Source: Stieleria varia
GTDB taxonomy: Bacteria; Planctomycetota; Planctomycetia; Pirellulales; Pirellulaceae
DNA: 64,000 nt
Direction of reading: 5' to 3'
Assembly (NCBI RefSeq): GCF_038443385.1
Contig: NZ_CP151726.1
Coordinates: forward strand, 5,518,001-5,582,000
Positions 36,418 through 46,952 of this stretch are shown here, piece by piece. The position numbers and the translations under genes were made by a program. Position 1 is the first letter of the stretch. Every line of letters begins with the position of its first letter. The notes under the pieces were generated by a model that was not told where the DNA came from, searched no databases, and worked only from the letters and a program-made list of their open reading frames with translations.

Positions 36418-38988
36418 CTAGTGATTGAAGGTGAACTCGGTGCTGGTCAAGATGCTCCAGGCGACGTCTTGTAGTCCCGTCTGCCGATCGTCCTCGTATT
36501 CGGCCAAGACACCCAGCAGCGTCTTGAGTTCATCGTCTGACGGTGCTCGACAGAGGGCAGACTGAAACAGTTGACGGATGATTTCCTCATCACTCGCCCC
36601 ATCAGCGATCCATCGATTGAGAGTGTTCTGCTCATTGGCAAGCTTTGGATTGAGTGTCTCGCCGTTGGACAAATGCAGCACCTGGACCATGCTCGGTTCG
36701 TCGCTTCTCTCGCACTCGCACGTGATCTCACGTGGATTGCGTCCAAAGGTTTTGAGGAAATACGAATTCACGGCCGCGTCGTACAATTCGATCGCGCGGG
36801 TGCCCTTGCCGTAAAACGCTGTCTTTTGAACATCCGCGCCGGGAAATGCGACCTCATTGAATGTGGTCGATGTCTCTAGGACTTGATCGATCGAATCCAG
36901 CAGTACCTCCGCCATCAGGCGTTTGGGATAGTAGCGGCTCAGGTAGCGAGACTCATCCCGGTTGGCCGGCAAAGGCGTGCTGGAGCGTTGATAGGTTTCA
37001 CTTTGCAGAATGGTTCGCATCAACTGTTTCAGATCGAAACCCGACGCGATCACGTACCGACTGGCGGCGTTCAAGAGCTCTTCGTTGGACGCCGGGTTGC
37101 TCAATCGCAAATCATCGACTTGCTCGATCAGTCCTCGGCCAAAGTAGTTCTGCCAGACTCGATTGGTGATTGCGCGAGAAAAGTACGGATTGTCAGGAGA
37201 CGTCAGCCATTGGGCAAGCACGATTCGCCGATCACTGGGGTCGTCAAAATCGACCGGAGGTGCGTCCAGAGGCGCGGGCGGCTGTGGTTTGCCGGTTCTG
37301 GGCTGGATCAGTTCTCCCGACTGAGCGACGTAAACGGTTCGTAATCCGTCACCGTTGCGAGGTTCACCTCCCCAACCTTTGGCACGTACACGGGAAAAGA
37401 GATTCGCCATCGCGTAGTACTGGTCGTTGGTCCACTTTTCCAACGGATGGTTATGACATTTCGCGCAACCGATCGAGAGCCCCAAGAAGGCTTGGCAAGC
37501 GTTCTCGGTCATCTCCTCGGGGGATTGATGCAATGCGTAAAAATTCGTCGCGCCGTTCTGATTGCTTTCGCCCGTGGCCGTCAAAATCTCGCGTACGAAT
37601 TGATCCCACGGTTTATTCTCCCGGACGGATTCACGGACCCAGCGATAGTACGACTCCACCGCGATCGGGCGTAGCCGGGTGCCGTTGATCAACAGCATGT
37701 CGCTCCATTTGTATGTCCAATAGGCGACGAAGTCTTCGGATAACAGCAAACGTTCGATGGCGCGATCACGGCGTGTTTCGGCATCATCGATGAGAAACTC
37801 TGTTCGCTCGGTTTCGCTGGGCAACCGCCCGATCGTGTCCAAGGTGGCGCGTCGCAAGAACGTCAGGTCATCACAGCGTGGAGACGGTTGCAGGTTCAGC
37901 CGTCGCAATTGAGCCAAGTTGATTTGGTCGATGAAATTCCGCTGGGGCGACTGGGCAAAGATGCCCGGTTCGAGCGAATTTTCGTACGGCACCGTCATCC
38001 GCGCCAAAGCGACTTTGCTGCCAAACCAAACCAAGACGGCTCCTTCACCGCTGCCCAATACCGAAACCGACCCGTCCGGTGTCACCGTTGCGATGGATTC
38101 ATCGGTCGATGTGAACTGCGCCCAGTGGGTCACGTCCGCAACGCGACCGTCGTCATAGTGTGCGCTGACCAGGACTTGGGATTGATCCCCCGGTGTCAGC
38201 AAAGCGTTCTCGGGATAGATGGAGATGCGTTGCAATCGGGCATCGGTTGGCGAGGGGGCGGGAGCGCCGCTGGCGATCCACTGAGAGATGATTTCGTAGT
38301 CACGGGAGTCGGTCTTCAGTTTCAACCCGCCTTTGTGTGGCAGTGCACCTGTGGGTTTTGCAAGGATCAGGCTTTTCCCCGGGTCTGCGATCTCAATTCG
38401 CCGTCCTCGGGCTTGGCGAGTGATCGACAAGTAATCTTGATCGCTGTCGTATCCCCTGAGCGACAGGCGAAAGCCGCCTTTGCCGGCCAACGCACCGTGG
38501 CAGGCCCCCATGTTGCAGCCCGACTTGGCGAGTACCGACTGGACGTCGTTTCGAAAGCTCCAGGCGTGTGGCTTGCCGACTCCCCTGACGACCACCGATG
38601 CAGTCGTCTCCACGTCTCCGACCACGACGCGGATCTCAGCTTTACCGTTTCCGACGGCGGTCACAACATTGTTGTCGACGACTGCAACCTGCGGATCGCT
38701 GGATGTGACTTCGAAATCCTTGTCGTCCACGGATGCCGACACCACGCCGTCGCGAATCGATGCGACCGAAATTCTCTGACGAGCATGCGGTCCGTCCAAT
38801 TCAATTTGCGTCGGCAGCAGGGTGATGTTTTGCGATCTGGGATCGTCGGCAGCACAGAGTTGGCTGCTGGAGAAGGCGGCGACGAGAACAATCAGGAGGG
38901 AGAGAAAGGTCGGCATGAGAGCGGAATCAATATCAGGACGGTGGTGATGCAAGCAGCGTGTCGTTTTATTGGCGATTAACCCGGTCAT
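36418..38988 (-). CDS. PSCyt2/PSD1 (DUF1549-DUF1553) cytochrome-like protein with bacterial Ig-like domains
   Basis: 856 residues if translation starts at the ATG at 38988, which overlaps the DUF1501 stop as ATGA; an internal ATG at 38916 begins a cleaner signal peptide (FLSLLIVLVAAFSSSQLCA). Two Big2-type Ig-like segments flank a heme-like motif CNMGACHG with CX4CH spacing. The DUF1549 domain (about 355-560) ends in a CAKCHNHP heme motif and is followed by DUF1553 (about 610-850). These exported proteins are a planctomycete hallmark, nearly always encoded beside DUF1501 sulfatase-like partners and suspected to act in polysaccharide breakdown. It is co-translated with the upstream DUF1501 gene. 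Biochemical role not established. Confidence 0.93.
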   Translation of the reverse strand: MTGLIANKTTRCLHHHRPDIDSALMPTFLSLLIVLVAAFSSSQLCAADDPRSQNITLLPTQIELDGPHARQRISVASIRDGVVSASVDDKDFEVTSSDPQVAVVDNNVVTAVGNGKAEIRVVVGDVETTASVVVRGVGKPHAWSFRNDVQSVLAKSGCNMGACHGALAGKGGFRLSLRGYDSDQDYLSITRQARGRRIEIADPGKSLILAKPTGALPHKGGLKLKTDSRDYEIISQWIASGAPAPSPTDARLQRISIYPENALLTPGDQSQVLVSAHYDDGRVADVTHWAQFTSTDESIATVTPDGSVSVLGSGEGAVLVWFGSKVALARMTVPYENSLEPGIFAQSPQRNFIDQINLAQLRRLNLQPSPRCDDLTFLRRATLDTIGRLPSETERTEFLIDDAETRRDRAIERLLLSEDFVAYWTYKWSDMLLINGTRLRPIAVESYYRWVRESVRENKPWDQFVREILTATGESNQNGATNFYALHQSPEEMTENACQAFLGLSIGCAKCHNHPLEKWTNDQYYAMANLFSRVRAKGWGGEPRNGDGLRTVYVAQSGELIQPRTGKPQPPAPLDAPPVDFDDPSDRRIVLAQWLTSPDNPYFSRAITNRVWQNYFGRGLIEQVDDLRLSNPASNEELLNAASRYVIASGFDLKQLMRTILQSETYQRSSTPLPANRDESRYLSRYYPKRLMAEVLLDSIDQVLETSTTFNEVAFPGADVQKTAFYGKGTRAIELYDAAVNSYFLKTFGRNPREITCECERSDEPSMVQVLHLSNGETLNPKLANEQNTLNRWIADGASDEEIIRQLFQSALCRAPSDDELKTLLGVLAEYEDDRQTGLQDVAWSILTSTEFTFNH

Positions 38989-40361
38989 GCAAACAGTTCT
39001 TTGATCTCACGCATCCCGAAATCAACGAGCGGAAACGGGCGGCCTCCTGGGCCTGGGATTTCGGCGTGCAGGTCGAGGCCCAGAGAGTGAAAGATGGTTG
39101 CGATGATCTCGCCTGGTGGAGTCGGACGATCGGCAGGCACCGCGCCGATGGGATCACTGGCGCCGATTGCCCGCCCGCCTTGGACGCCGCCACCGGCGAA
39201 TGTTGTCGAGAAGCATTGTGGCCAGTGGTCACGACCACCCGCCGGGTTGACTTTCGGGGTCCGTCCAAATTCAGCCAAGCCGCATACCAGCGTGTCATCC
39301 AGCATACCGCGTTCGTCGAGATCACTCAGCAGAGCCGCGTACGCTTGGTCGTACATCGGCGCCACGATGTTCTTCATTCCTTCGATTGTCGTGAATGGCT
39401 TGCTGCCGTGGATGTCCCAGGTGACTTCATTGAACACGGTCAAGAAAGTGTTGATCGTGACGAACCGCACGCCGGCCTCGATCAAACGGCGTGCCAGGAG
39501 ACAGCATTGGCCGAAGCGGTTCATGCCGTAACGCTCACGTACATTGGTTGGTTCCTTTGACAAGTCGAACGCTTCCCTCGCTTGCTGACTATTCATCAAG
39601 CGATAGGCCGCCTCAAAGTTCTTGTCCAGCATCTTGGCTGACTCGGTTGCATCAAACTGTTGCATACGCGACTCGATCGCACCCCGCATTCGCCGACGCC
39701 GATCGATCCGCACATCGCCCAGAGATTGAGGTGGCAGCAGATCCGGGACTTTGAAATTCGGCTGACTGGGGTCTGCCATCAGTGCAAAAGGATCAAAGGC
39801 CTTGCCGAGAAAACCGCCTGCTTGACCATTCGGCAGGTTGCCGCCGCCGCGCCCCATGGTCTCTGGTAGCACCACGTGGGCGGGCAGATCACTGCGTCGG
39901 CCCCGCATGTACTGCAGAACGGCGCCGGCGTGTGGATAATTCACGCCGCCTGTGAACTGGCGACCGGTTTGCAACATTTGCCATCCGGCATCGTGGACTG
40001 CCGCGGCCGTGTGGTAGCACGAACGAACGATCGAAAACTTGTCCGCCACCTCGGCATGTTTAGGCAATATCTCGGAGAGCTGAAAGTCTCCGTTGCTGGA
40101 GATCGCTGAGAATGGACCACGCACTTCCGACGGTGCGTTGGGCTTCATGTCAAACGTATCGAGCTGACTGGGTGCACCAAGATTAAAGATCATGATGCAT
40201 GAGCGTTTGTCCTTGTGCGGATCGACGACACCGCGCTCCGACGCCGCCAGAAATTGCGGCAACCCTAACCCGATCGCTCCAAGCGTCCCGATCTGCAGAA
40301 AATCACGGCGTCTTGTTCCGTTGCATGTGTGGGAGGATCCACGCGATGTCAAATTCAGCAT
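38985..40361 (-). CDS. DUF1501 family protein, Tat-exported
   Basis: 458 residues. A twin-arginine leader (RRRDFLQIGTLGAIGLGLPQFLAA) marks export of a folded protein. The body has the DUF1501 signature segments, including GAPSQLDTFDMKPNAPSEVRG, VCGLAEFGRTPKVN and GRDHWPQCFS, and the fold is related to alkaline phosphatase and sulfatase enzymes. It is the first gene of a pair and overlaps the PSCyt2/PSD1 gene by four bases. The pairing suggests a complex or sequential action on the same exported substrate. Substrate unknown. Confidence 0.93.
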   Translation of the reverse strand: MLNLTSRGSSHTCNGTRRRDFLQIGTLGAIGLGLPQFLAASERGVVDPHKDKRSCIMIFNLGAPSQLDTFDMKPNAPSEVRGPFSAISSNGDFQLSEILPKHAEVADKFSIVRSCYHTAAAVHDAGWQMLQTGRQFTGGVNYPHAGAVLQYMRGRRSDLPAHVVLPETMGRGGGNLPNGQAGGFLGKAFDPFALMADPSQPNFKVPDLLPPQSLGDVRIDRRRRMRGAIESRMQQFDATESAKMLDKNFEAAYRLMNSQQAREAFDLSKEPTNVRERYGMNRFGQCCLLARRLIEAGVRFVTINTFLTVFNEVTWDIHGSKPFTTIEGMKNIVAPMYDQAYAALLSDLDERGMLDDTLVCGLAEFGRTPKVNPAGGRDHWPQCFSTTFAGGGVQGGRAIGASDPIGAVPADRPTPPGEIIATIFHSLGLDLHAEIPGPGGRPFPLVDFGMREIKELFA

Positions 40362-40549
40362 CGTTCTTCTGGGGAGGGAGGGTTTGGTAGGGGCTGTCGC
40401 CGCAGTTGGGCGGCGACAGCAGTCCTTATTCTAACGCAAGGTCGCTGGCGAAGTCCAAAAACTTAACATTCTCCCGTCCGCATCGGTTATCATCTGAGGA
40501 GTTATGGGTAACCATGACCTGAAATTGACTCAGAAACGAGGGCGGATTG
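40362..40549. promoter_or_regulatory. Divergent promoter region
   Basis: 188 bp between two genes that point away from each other, so it must carry both promoters. A strong Shine-Dalgarno-like GAGGGCGG lies just before the plus-strand ATG at 40550 and fixes that start. No convincing sigma consensus or operator was recognised. Confidence 0.5.
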
Positions 40550-41185
40550 ATGATTTCAGCGGTTGATTTTTTCATGCGATCTTGCGTCCCAATGCGGAGC
40601 AAACAGACGCGGTTTGGCGTTTGGGTTGCCCTGATGTCGACCGGGCTGCTGGTCAGCATGATCTCTGGGTGCATGCCACAAGCGCCACCGTTGGACGGCA
40701 TGTTGCCTTTCAAGGAGGCGAATGAGTTGCTCTTTGAAATGCACGCCAATCACGGTGCTCGCTACACCGCGGATCATGTTTGGAACGGAAAGCCCTTCAA
40801 GGCCAATTGGGAACTGGCCAACTACATGAAGAAAGCGGCCCAGTTGCAGATCAAACCACCGACCGCGACATTCGACGAAGTTGACCTTTACATGGCACTG
40901 GAGACGGCGCTCGCCGACCAGACCTTCAATCCTTGGCACAACGTCGCCGACGATACTATCTTGCAGTGTTTTTGCCAGGCGATCAAAAACACCGAGTCCA
41001 ACATGGCATATGGCTCGTGCCCCGACGCTCCCTATGACATCACGATCAAAGTGAAGAACAACACGAGCGAATGGTTCTGTGAAGTCCGTGTACAGAACAT
41101 TCAAGATCCCAAGAAACTGGAAGAGGCAGCAAAGGCAGCACAAGAAAAACTTGACAACCTAGAGCGTCAACATGCTAACGATTAA
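40550..41185 (+). CDS. Predicted lipoprotein of unknown function
   Basis: About 211 residues from ATG at 40550, chosen for the GAGGGCGG ribosome site seven bases upstream. A hydrophobic segment ends in a lipobox (LVSMISGC), so the mature protein would be lipid-anchored after a long, slightly basic N-region. The mature part is helical and ends in a charged Lys/Glu-rich coiled stretch (PKKLEEAAKAAQEKLDNLE). No known domain was recognised. Its end overlaps the start of the zinc-ribbon gene by 14 bp, so the two are translationally coupled and probably act together at the cell envelope. Confidence 0.82.
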   Translation: MISAVDFFMRSCVPMRSKQTRFGVWVALMSTGLLVSMISGCMPQAPPLDGMLPFKEANELLFEMHANHGARYTADHVWNGKPFKANWELANYMKKAAQLQIKPPTATFDEVDLYMALETALADQTFNPWHNVADDTILQCFCQAIKNTESNMAYGSCPDAPYDITIKVKNNTSEWFCEVRVQNIQDPKKLEEAAKAAQEKLDNLERQHAND

Positions 41186-42473
41186 ATGCCCAAAATGCTC
41201 GACGCTGCTGAAGCTGCAACCGCAAGCAACGGCGGTGCAAGTCAAGTGTCCCAAATGCGGCACGTTGCTCAGAGTCGCGGGGCAAAGCAGTCCCGCTGCA
41301 CCCGCTCCACAGGCACCCGCTCCACAGGCACCCGCTCCACAGGCACAGAAACCCGCAGCGGTCAGACAGCCTCAACCGAAACCAGTAGCCGCCGCGCCGC
41401 AAAGGCCCGCTGGACAGCCACAAGTTGCCCAGCCTCAGGTTGCTCAGCCACAGACGGCATTGCCGACCGGATCGCCGGCTCCGATTGCAAATTCCGCTGC
41501 GGCCCCAGCAGCTTTTCCGGATTTTGGAAACGATCCCTTTGGCAACTTGCCAACAGGCGGGTTTGACTCGCCCGCGCCGGGTGCACCACAAGCGGCCGCG
41601 CAACCGGCCGGTGGATTTGACTTCGGGAACTTGAACTTGCCCGCTGCTCCCAGTGGTGGATTCCCAGCGGCTGGATTTCCGGCAGCAGGATTTCCGGCAG
41701 CAGGATTTCCCGCAGCGGGAATGCCTGCAGCGAATGGTTTTCCAGCCGCACAGCATCCCTACGCCGCCGCACCTGCTGCTGCTCAACAGCCGGCAGCCAC
41801 TCCCGCCGGTCCAAAAGCCGGTCCAAGATCCGGCGTCAAAAACAAAAAGATGCTTTGGATCGGCTTGGCTGTCGGAGCGGTTGTGCTGCTGACGGCCGGA
41901 GTTGGCGGGCTGATCATGATCAGTGGTGGTGGCGGCTCGACAGCGAGTGCGAGTTCCAAATCGGCTGCAAGCGCTGCTGCGCCGGACGGATTTCGCGCAG
42001 CTACTTTGGGCAACATCTCCTGCTTTGTTCCCAACGGTGGTTCCGTCGAGACGCCGCCGACCGCCGACAAGTCACTGGGTTTCCAAAGTGAAGCGTCGGG
42101 CGCCACGTTTTTTGTCGCCACCGACACTTATCAATTCCTCAACCCCAGCGATGAACAGTTGCAATACCGTGCAGCACGAATTCTGATGTCCAGCGTCTAC
42201 GGAGGAGAGAGAGCAGAGCGAAGCGGCAAGGTTGGCTTCAAGGGACGCAGCATGCGAGGGTTGGTGCTGACCGATCTGACCGTGGAATACTTCCTGGTTG
42301 GCGATCAAGTGATCCTGTTTGGGTGTGGCATGCCGCTGCCCGAGTACGAAGACGTCCCGCTGACATACCCACCCAAGCCGCCTGTGCAAAAGCCACCAAC
42401 GGAAGAAGATATCGCCAAGGCCAAGATATTCGAAGAAGAGATGAAAACGTTCTTTGATTCGGTGAACATCTAG
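41172..42473 (+). CDS. Zinc-ribbon protein with Pro/Ala-rich repeats and one membrane helix
   Basis: 433 residues. The N-terminus is a zinc ribbon with paired CPKC motifs (about residues 6-32), of the MJ0042 type frequent in planctomycetes. A low-complexity region follows (about 40-220) with APAPQ and FPAAG tandem repeats. Next come a basic stretch (GVKNKKM), a membrane helix (about 230-253) and a C-terminal domain of about 170 residues (from DGFRAATLGNISCFVPNGG) of unknown fold. The topology suggests a cytoplasmic zinc ribbon and an external C-terminal domain. It is coupled to the preceding lipoprotein. Function unknown. Confidence 0.88.
   Translation: MLTIKCPKCSTLLKLQPQATAVQVKCPKCGTLLRVAGQSSPAAPAPQAPAPQAPAPQAQKPAAVRQPQPKPVAAAPQRPAGQPQVAQPQVAQPQTALPTGSPAPIANSAAAPAAFPDFGNDPFGNLPTGGFDSPAPGAPQAAAQPAGGFDFGNLNLPAAPSGGFPAAGFPAAGFPAAGFPAAGMPAANGFPAAQHPYAAAPAAAQQPAATPAGPKAGPRSGVKNKKMLWIGLAVGAVVLLTAGVGGLIMISGGGGSTASASSKSAASAAAPDGFRAATLGNISCFVPNGGSVETPPTADKSLGFQSEASGATFFVATDTYQFLNPSDEQLQYRAARILMSSVYGGERAERSGKVGFKGRSMRGLVLTDLTVEYFLVGDQVILFGCGMPLPEYEDVPLTYPPKPPVQKPPTEEDIAKAKIFEEEMKTFFDSVNI
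41301..41345 (+). repeat. 15-bp tandem repeat, three perfect copies
   Basis: The unit CCCGCTCCACAGGCA is repeated three times without change and encodes the APAPQ repeats in the zinc-ribbon protein. It is a likely site of slipped-strand length variation. Confidence 0.9.
41658..41732 (+). repeat. 15-bp tandem repeat, five near-identical copies
   Basis: Five units based on GGATTTCCGGCAGCA (two identical, three with a few changes) encode the GFPAA repeats. As with the upstream repeat, copy number is multiple-of-three and would vary without breaking the frame. Confidence 0.85.
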
Positions 42474-42621
42474 CCGGGATTATTCACGCGACTCTCTCCA
42501 ATCTTCGCATCCGGTTTGCACGAATCGGCTTTATCGGATTGGTGCGAAAGCAGTCTGTGCATGTCAGCCGCCACGTCCTATGGCTGGACGCCGCACTATT
42601 GCTTCATTCCGGCAGCATTCT

Positions 42622-42638
42622 GTCATGCACAGCATGAC
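42622..42638. terminator. Possible bidirectional hairpin between convergent genes
   Basis: GTCATGC and GCATGAC form a perfect 7-bp stem with a 3-base loop, directly next to the DUF1501 stop at 42639 and 149 bp past the zinc-ribbon gene stop. There is no T tract, so terminator activity is uncertain. The 42474-42494 stretch carries a GGATTATTCACGCGACT motif that recurs inverted at 47263-47281. Confidence 0.35.
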
Positions 42639-44048
42639 CTACGACTGAATGATCCGATCTGCGACTTGGCCGGCGACATCGGTGAGACGGAAGTCGCGAC
42701 CGGCGTAACGATACGTCAATCGCTCGTGGTCCAAGCCCAGCAAGTGCAGAATGGTCGCGTGCAAGTCGTGGATGTGCATCTTGTCTTGTTCGGCGTAGTA
42801 ACCGTAGTCGTCGGTCGCGCCGTAGGCCATTCCTCCTTTGATTCCCCCACCGGCCATCCACATGGTGAAACCGTGCGGATTGTGGTCGCGTCCATTGCTT
42901 CCCTGGGCGGTCGGCGTTCGGCCGAACTCGCCTCCCCACAACACCAACGTGTCCTTCAGCAAGCCGCGTGATTTCAGATCGGCCAGTAAACCGGCGATCG
43001 GCTTGTCGACTTCCGCCGCATTCTTGGTGTGACCCTGACGCAAGTTACTGTGTTGATCCCACTGCACTTCGCTGTCACTGTGAGTGACTTGTACAAAACG
43101 GACACCGCGTTCCAACATGCGACGCGCCAGCAAACATTGGCGACCAAAGTTCTCGGTGACCGGATCATCGATACCGTACAGTCGATGGGTGGCGATCGAT
43201 TCACTGGCCAAGTCTTGCGCTTCGGGCATCTCTGATTGCATGCGAAAGGCAAGCTCAAACGCCTGCAAGCGTCCGTCAAGTGAACCATCGTCACTCGCGT
43301 CGGCCAAGTGATCGCGATTCATCGCTTGGATCAAATCCAACTGGCGACGCTGCTCCGCTGTGCTCAATCGACTGTTTTGAATGTGCCGCACACCGGCCGA
43401 CGCAGCGGGCTGGCTGGCATTGCCGATCGGCGTGCCTTGACAATGGGCTGGCAAGAATGCAGCACCCCAGTTGTTCATTCCCCCGTGTGCCAGTGTCGGG
43501 CAAATCGTCACAAAGGTTGGCAGGTTTTCATTGTCTGATCCCAAGCCATAGGTGATCCAAGCACCCATGCTGGGACGGACAAACTGATCGGTGCCGGTAT
43601 GCAGCTTCATCGATGCCCCACCATGTGACGGGTTGGTTCCGTGAACGCTGCGTAACACGCACAGGTCGTCAATGTGCTGTGCGACGTGGGGAAACAGGTC
43701 ACTGACAGGCAGTCCCGATTCACCGTGTTGACGGAAACGCCAAGGAGATCGCAACAAATTGCCTTGTTTGGCGAACGTGACGCGTGGCAGATCAAACGGC
43801 AACGGCTTACCGTGATCGCGATCCAACATCGGCTTGGGATCGAATGTATCAACGTGCGACGGCCCACCTTTCATGAACAAGAACACGATCCGTTTGGCTC
43901 GTGGAGGAAAGTGTGTCTTGTTGGCAGCGGTCGTCGGTTCGTCCGCAGACGATTTCGATCCCATCATCGACGCCAAAGCCAAATGACCAAATCCAAGCGC
44001 GGACGCTTTCAGGACCTGACGGCGAATCGATGGATGCGAAGCACTCAT
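42639..44048 (-). CDS. DUF1501 family protein, Tat-exported (second copy)
   Basis: About 469 residues from ATG at 44048, chosen because it begins just before the twin-arginine leader ([22 protein letters not shown]) and lies 7 bp after the PSD1 stop. The DUF1501 signature is clear: [48 protein letters not shown]. It differs substantially from the copy at 38985-40361, so the two belong to different subgroups and not to a recent duplication. It forms an operon with the upstream PSCyt1/PSCyt2/PSD1 gene. Exported partner protein of unknown activity. Confidence 0.93.
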   Translation of the reverse strand: MSASHPSIRRQVLKASALGFGHLALASMMGSKSSADEPTTAANKTHFPPRAKRIVFLFMKGGPSHVDTFDPKPMLDRDHGKPLPFDLPRVTFAKQGNLLRSPWRFRQHGESGLPVSDLFPHVAQHIDDLCVLRSVHGTNPSHGGASMKLHTGTDQFVRPSMGAWITYGLGSDNENLPTFVTICPTLAHGGMNNWGAAFLPAHCQGTPIGNASQPAASAGVRHIQNSRLSTAEQRRQLDLIQAMNRDHLADASDDGSLDGRLQAFELAFRMQSEMPEAQDLASESIATHRLYGIDDPVTENFGRQCLLARRMLERGVRFVQVTHSDSEVQWDQHSNLRQGHTKNAAEVDKPIAGLLADLKSRGLLKDTLVLWGGEFGRTPTAQGSNGRDHNPHGFTMWMAGGGIKGGMAYGATDDYGYYAEQDKMHIHDLHATILHLLGLDHERLTYRYAGRDFRLTDVAGQVADRIIQS

Positions 44049-44055
44049 GGCTGGG

Positions 44056-46845
44056 TCACTTGAGATAGATGAATTCGTTACTGGCAAGTACCGCATGACA
44101 AAGCTGCGTCCATGCCTTGAGTTCGGCATCGTTTGCGGGAAGCGTGGCGATCGTGATCTCTTTTTGCAAAAAAGCCTTTGCCCGTTCCATTTCCGACTTA
44201 CTGGGCGATCGAGCAAAGGACCGTCGATAGAGGGTTGTGATGCGGTCGGCTTCATCAGCACACGCAGCGATCAAGTTGCCCGCCATTTGCGTTGCGGAAT
44301 CCATGACCAAGTCCGAGTTCATCATCCACAGCGATTGAGGCGCGACGACTGTCGCGCTGCGATCTCCCGTCGGCATCGTCGGATCGGGGAAATCAAATTG
44401 CTGAAACAGCGGATACAGATTGTTTCGAATGACGGGCAGGTAAGCGGCGCGGCAGAGGCTGTCGTATCGCGTGTGGTCCACGGATGTGTGGTTGAATACG
44501 AACTGGCGATTACGCAGCGGCACGGTTTTGCCACCCTGTTGACGATCCAAACGCCCCGCGACGAGCAAGATGGCGTCACGAATCTGTTCCGCATCGAGCC
44601 GTTGCACCGGAAAACGAGACAAGAATCGATTCTCTGGATCGGCGTCGAAACTGGATTGCGATGCATGACTGCTTTGCCCATAAACGCTTGAGCGCAGAAT
44701 CAAACGATGCAGCTCCTTGAGCGACCAACCACTTTGCATGAAACGATAGGCCAAGTAGTCGAGCAACTCAGGATGAGAGGGCGGGTCGCCCAAGGCGCCA
44801 AAGTTCTCCGTGGTCGAAACGATCCCACGACCGAAATGCCATCGCCAAACCCGATTGACAAACACACGAGCGGTCAAGGGATGCCGTGTCCCGGTGATCC
44901 ACTGCGCCAACTGCAATCGACCACTCTCGTCCTCCGGCCAAATCGGTCGCACCGAAGTTTGCCGCATGACCGCAGGAAATTCACGGGACACCGCTTCACC
45001 TAGATTCAGATGGCTGCCCCGGATGTGTAGCGGTATCTCCGCCACCGGCTCGGACTCGCTGACACCGATCGCAGCGGACTCATCCGGCGATGAGCTTTCC
45101 AGGACCCGCGCTGCTTCCTCCAGTTGGTAGTACTTGTCGAGCGTCTCCGCATCGAATGCAAATTCAGGTTGCGGTGGAACCGAAAGCAATCCGGTTGCGT
45201 CATTCACCGTCACCCGAGCAAGTTCCAACTGCGGATCGGAGAGAGTTGCGTTGGACTTGCCCGACTCGACGACCGCAACATTCATTCGATCGAAAAGGTC
45301 TCCAAAGAACAACCGGACCTCATCCGGCGACCCTTTTCTTTGATGCCACTGCGCGCAAAACGGGTCGTCGATCCCGTGCTCCAGATGCAGCCGACAGTGG
45401 TGCAGGATTCGCGGATGCAGCCCGTCTTGCGATGCGACTTGTGCGACCTCGCCCAAGGTGCTCTCTGGCGTGATCTTTGTCGCCGCCACCAGATACTGGG
45501 TAACATTCTCTCTCGCCTCAGACCTCAGTCGGCCCATCTCGGCATTCTTGAATTTTGATGCCGCCGATTTCTTGGCGGCGATCTGGGCATCAATCTCCGC
45601 CAGTCGTTCACGCTCTGCGTCATCGGCAAAGGAGTGTTCGAACCAGTGATGGATATTGCCTGTGTTGGTCGACGCAAAAGATCGGGTGCCTCGAAAAATC
45701 GCCGCCAACGCGTAGTAGTCTTGTTGGGTGATCGGGTCGAACTTGTGGTCATGGCACCGCGCGCACCCGAACGTCATGCCTAACATTGCTTTGCCGAGAG
45801 TATCAATCTGTTCGTCGATCGTGTCCATGATCAACTTTTCTTCGTCGCGTTCGGCCAGCACGCGTCCGCCCAACGCCAAGAACCCAGTCGCGATCTTTGT
45901 CTGTCGCGTCGCATTCGGGATCAAATCACCAGCAATCTGCTCCAGCAGAAATTCGTCGATCGGTTTGTTGTCGTTCAACGCATTGATCACGTAATCGCGA
46001 TAACGCCACGCGTTTCCGAATGCAAGGTTCTCGTCCAGACCGTTGGAATCAGCGTATCGGGCGACGTCCAACCAGTGTCGCCCCCAACGAACACCGTATG
46101 CGGGGGACGCGAGCAAGCGATCGATGACGCGAAGTTTTGCGCCGGGAGAATCATCGTTGGTAAACTGCTCCAACTCTTGGACAGTGGGCGGTAGTCCGGT
46201 CAAGTCGAACGTGATGCGTCTGAGCCAACTCTCTGGTGTCGCATCGGGCGCTGGCGTGAGGTCATTGTCACGCATGCGTTTGAGTACGAACGCGTCGATC
46301 GGCGTTTTGATCCAAGCCTCGTTGGCAATCTCGGGAACAGCCGCCAAAGTGACGCCGCGCATCGACCAAAACTGACGTCCGGCTTCGATGGACATGCCGT
46401 GTGCTGAAGACGCTGCTTCTGACGTCGAGTCGGAGGGTTCTCTCGGGTCATACGCGCCCTGAGCGATCCATTTTTCCAGTGTCGCGATCTCCGCATCGCT
46501 CAAACGGTTTTGCGGCGGCATTTGCAAATCGCGGTTCTTGTACCGAACAGCATGGATCAACAGACTCGATTCTGCGGCCCCCGGAACCAACGCTGGTCCT
46601 GAATCGCCTCCGAGCAAGCTTTCTTGGCGAGATTCCAGCGACAAACCACCATTACGTTCTGCTGCGGAGTGACACTCCAAACAACGAGAAACGAGCAACG
46701 GACGCACATGTGTTTCAAAAAACTCGGCCTGCTGCTGGACAGGTTTCAACTCATCGCCAGGACACGTCGCCGACAGCACCATTCCTGTTAGCGGTGCAAA
46801 GATGACCAGCAGAACGCGCAGGAGCGATGCGTGATGATTTCGCAT
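44056..46845 (-). CDS. PSCyt1-PSCyt2-PSD1 (DUF1549/DUF1553) exported cytochrome-like protein
   Basis: About 929 residues from ATG at 46845; an upstream TTG at 46902 is less likely. A signal peptide ([16 protein letters not shown]) leads into a planctomycete cytochrome domain with heme motif CLECHS (PSCyt1), then DUF1549 with CARCHDHKF and finally DUF1553 (from about residue 640). A coiled, charged linker lies between the last two. It differs from the 36418-38988 protein in lacking Big2 domains and in having PSCyt1 at the N-terminus. The DUF1501 partner follows after 7 bp. Probable role in oxidation or breakdown of complex polysaccharides, unproven. Confidence 0.93.
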   Translation of the reverse strand: MRNHHASLLRVLLVIFAPLTGMVLSATCPGDELKPVQQQAEFFETHVRPLLVSRCLECHSAAERNGGLSLESRQESLLGGDSGPALVPGAAESSLLIHAVRYKNRDLQMPPQNRLSDAEIATLEKWIAQGAYDPREPSDSTSEAASSAHGMSIEAGRQFWSMRGVTLAAVPEIANEAWIKTPIDAFVLKRMRDNDLTPAPDATPESWLRRITFDLTGLPPTVQELEQFTNDDSPGAKLRVIDRLLASPAYGVRWGRHWLDVARYADSNGLDENLAFGNAWRYRDYVINALNDNKPIDEFLLEQIAGDLIPNATRQTKIATGFLALGGRVLAERDEEKLIMDTIDEQIDTLGKAMLGMTFGCARCHDHKFDPITQQDYYALAAIFRGTRSFASTNTGNIHHWFEHSFADDAERERLAEIDAQIAAKKSAASKFKNAEMGRLRSEARENVTQYLVAATKITPESTLGEVAQVASQDGLHPRILHHCRLHLEHGIDDPFCAQWHQRKGSPDEVRLFFGDLFDRMNVAVVESGKSNATLSDPQLELARVTVNDATGLLSVPPQPEFAFDAETLDKYYQLEEAARVLESSSPDESAAIGVSESEPVAEIPLHIRGSHLNLGEAVSREFPAVMRQTSVRPIWPEDESGRLQLAQWITGTRHPLTARVFVNRVWRWHFGRGIVSTTENFGALGDPPSHPELLDYLAYRFMQSGWSLKELHRLILRSSVYGQSSHASQSSFDADPENRFLSRFPVQRLDAEQIRDAILLVAGRLDRQQGGKTVPLRNRQFVFNHTSVDHTRYDSLCRAAYLPVIRNNLYPLFQQFDFPDPTMPTGDRSATVVAPQSLWMMNSDLVMDSATQMAGNLIAACADEADRITTLYRRSFARSPSKSEMERAKAFLQKEITIATLPANDAELKAWTQLCHAVLASNEFIYLK

Positions 46846-46952
46846 GGCGGGGTGGACGCGAAGGAGGGATCGAGGTGGGATGCTGCCATACCATTGTAAC
46901 AACTTTGACGATGGCGTGCCGTGGACCGCTAAGCCGGCGGTGTCGACTCGAT

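Noticed and set aside
37888..38979. Plus-strand open frame of 363 codons
   Set aside because: It lies fully antisense to the PSCyt2/PSD1 gene, which has clear domains; the plus-strand translation has no recognisable domain. High GC at third positions creates such shadows.
41301..41732. Tandem repeats considered as CRISPR
   Set aside because: Units are 15 bp without spacers, in frame in a coding region; no cas genes are near.
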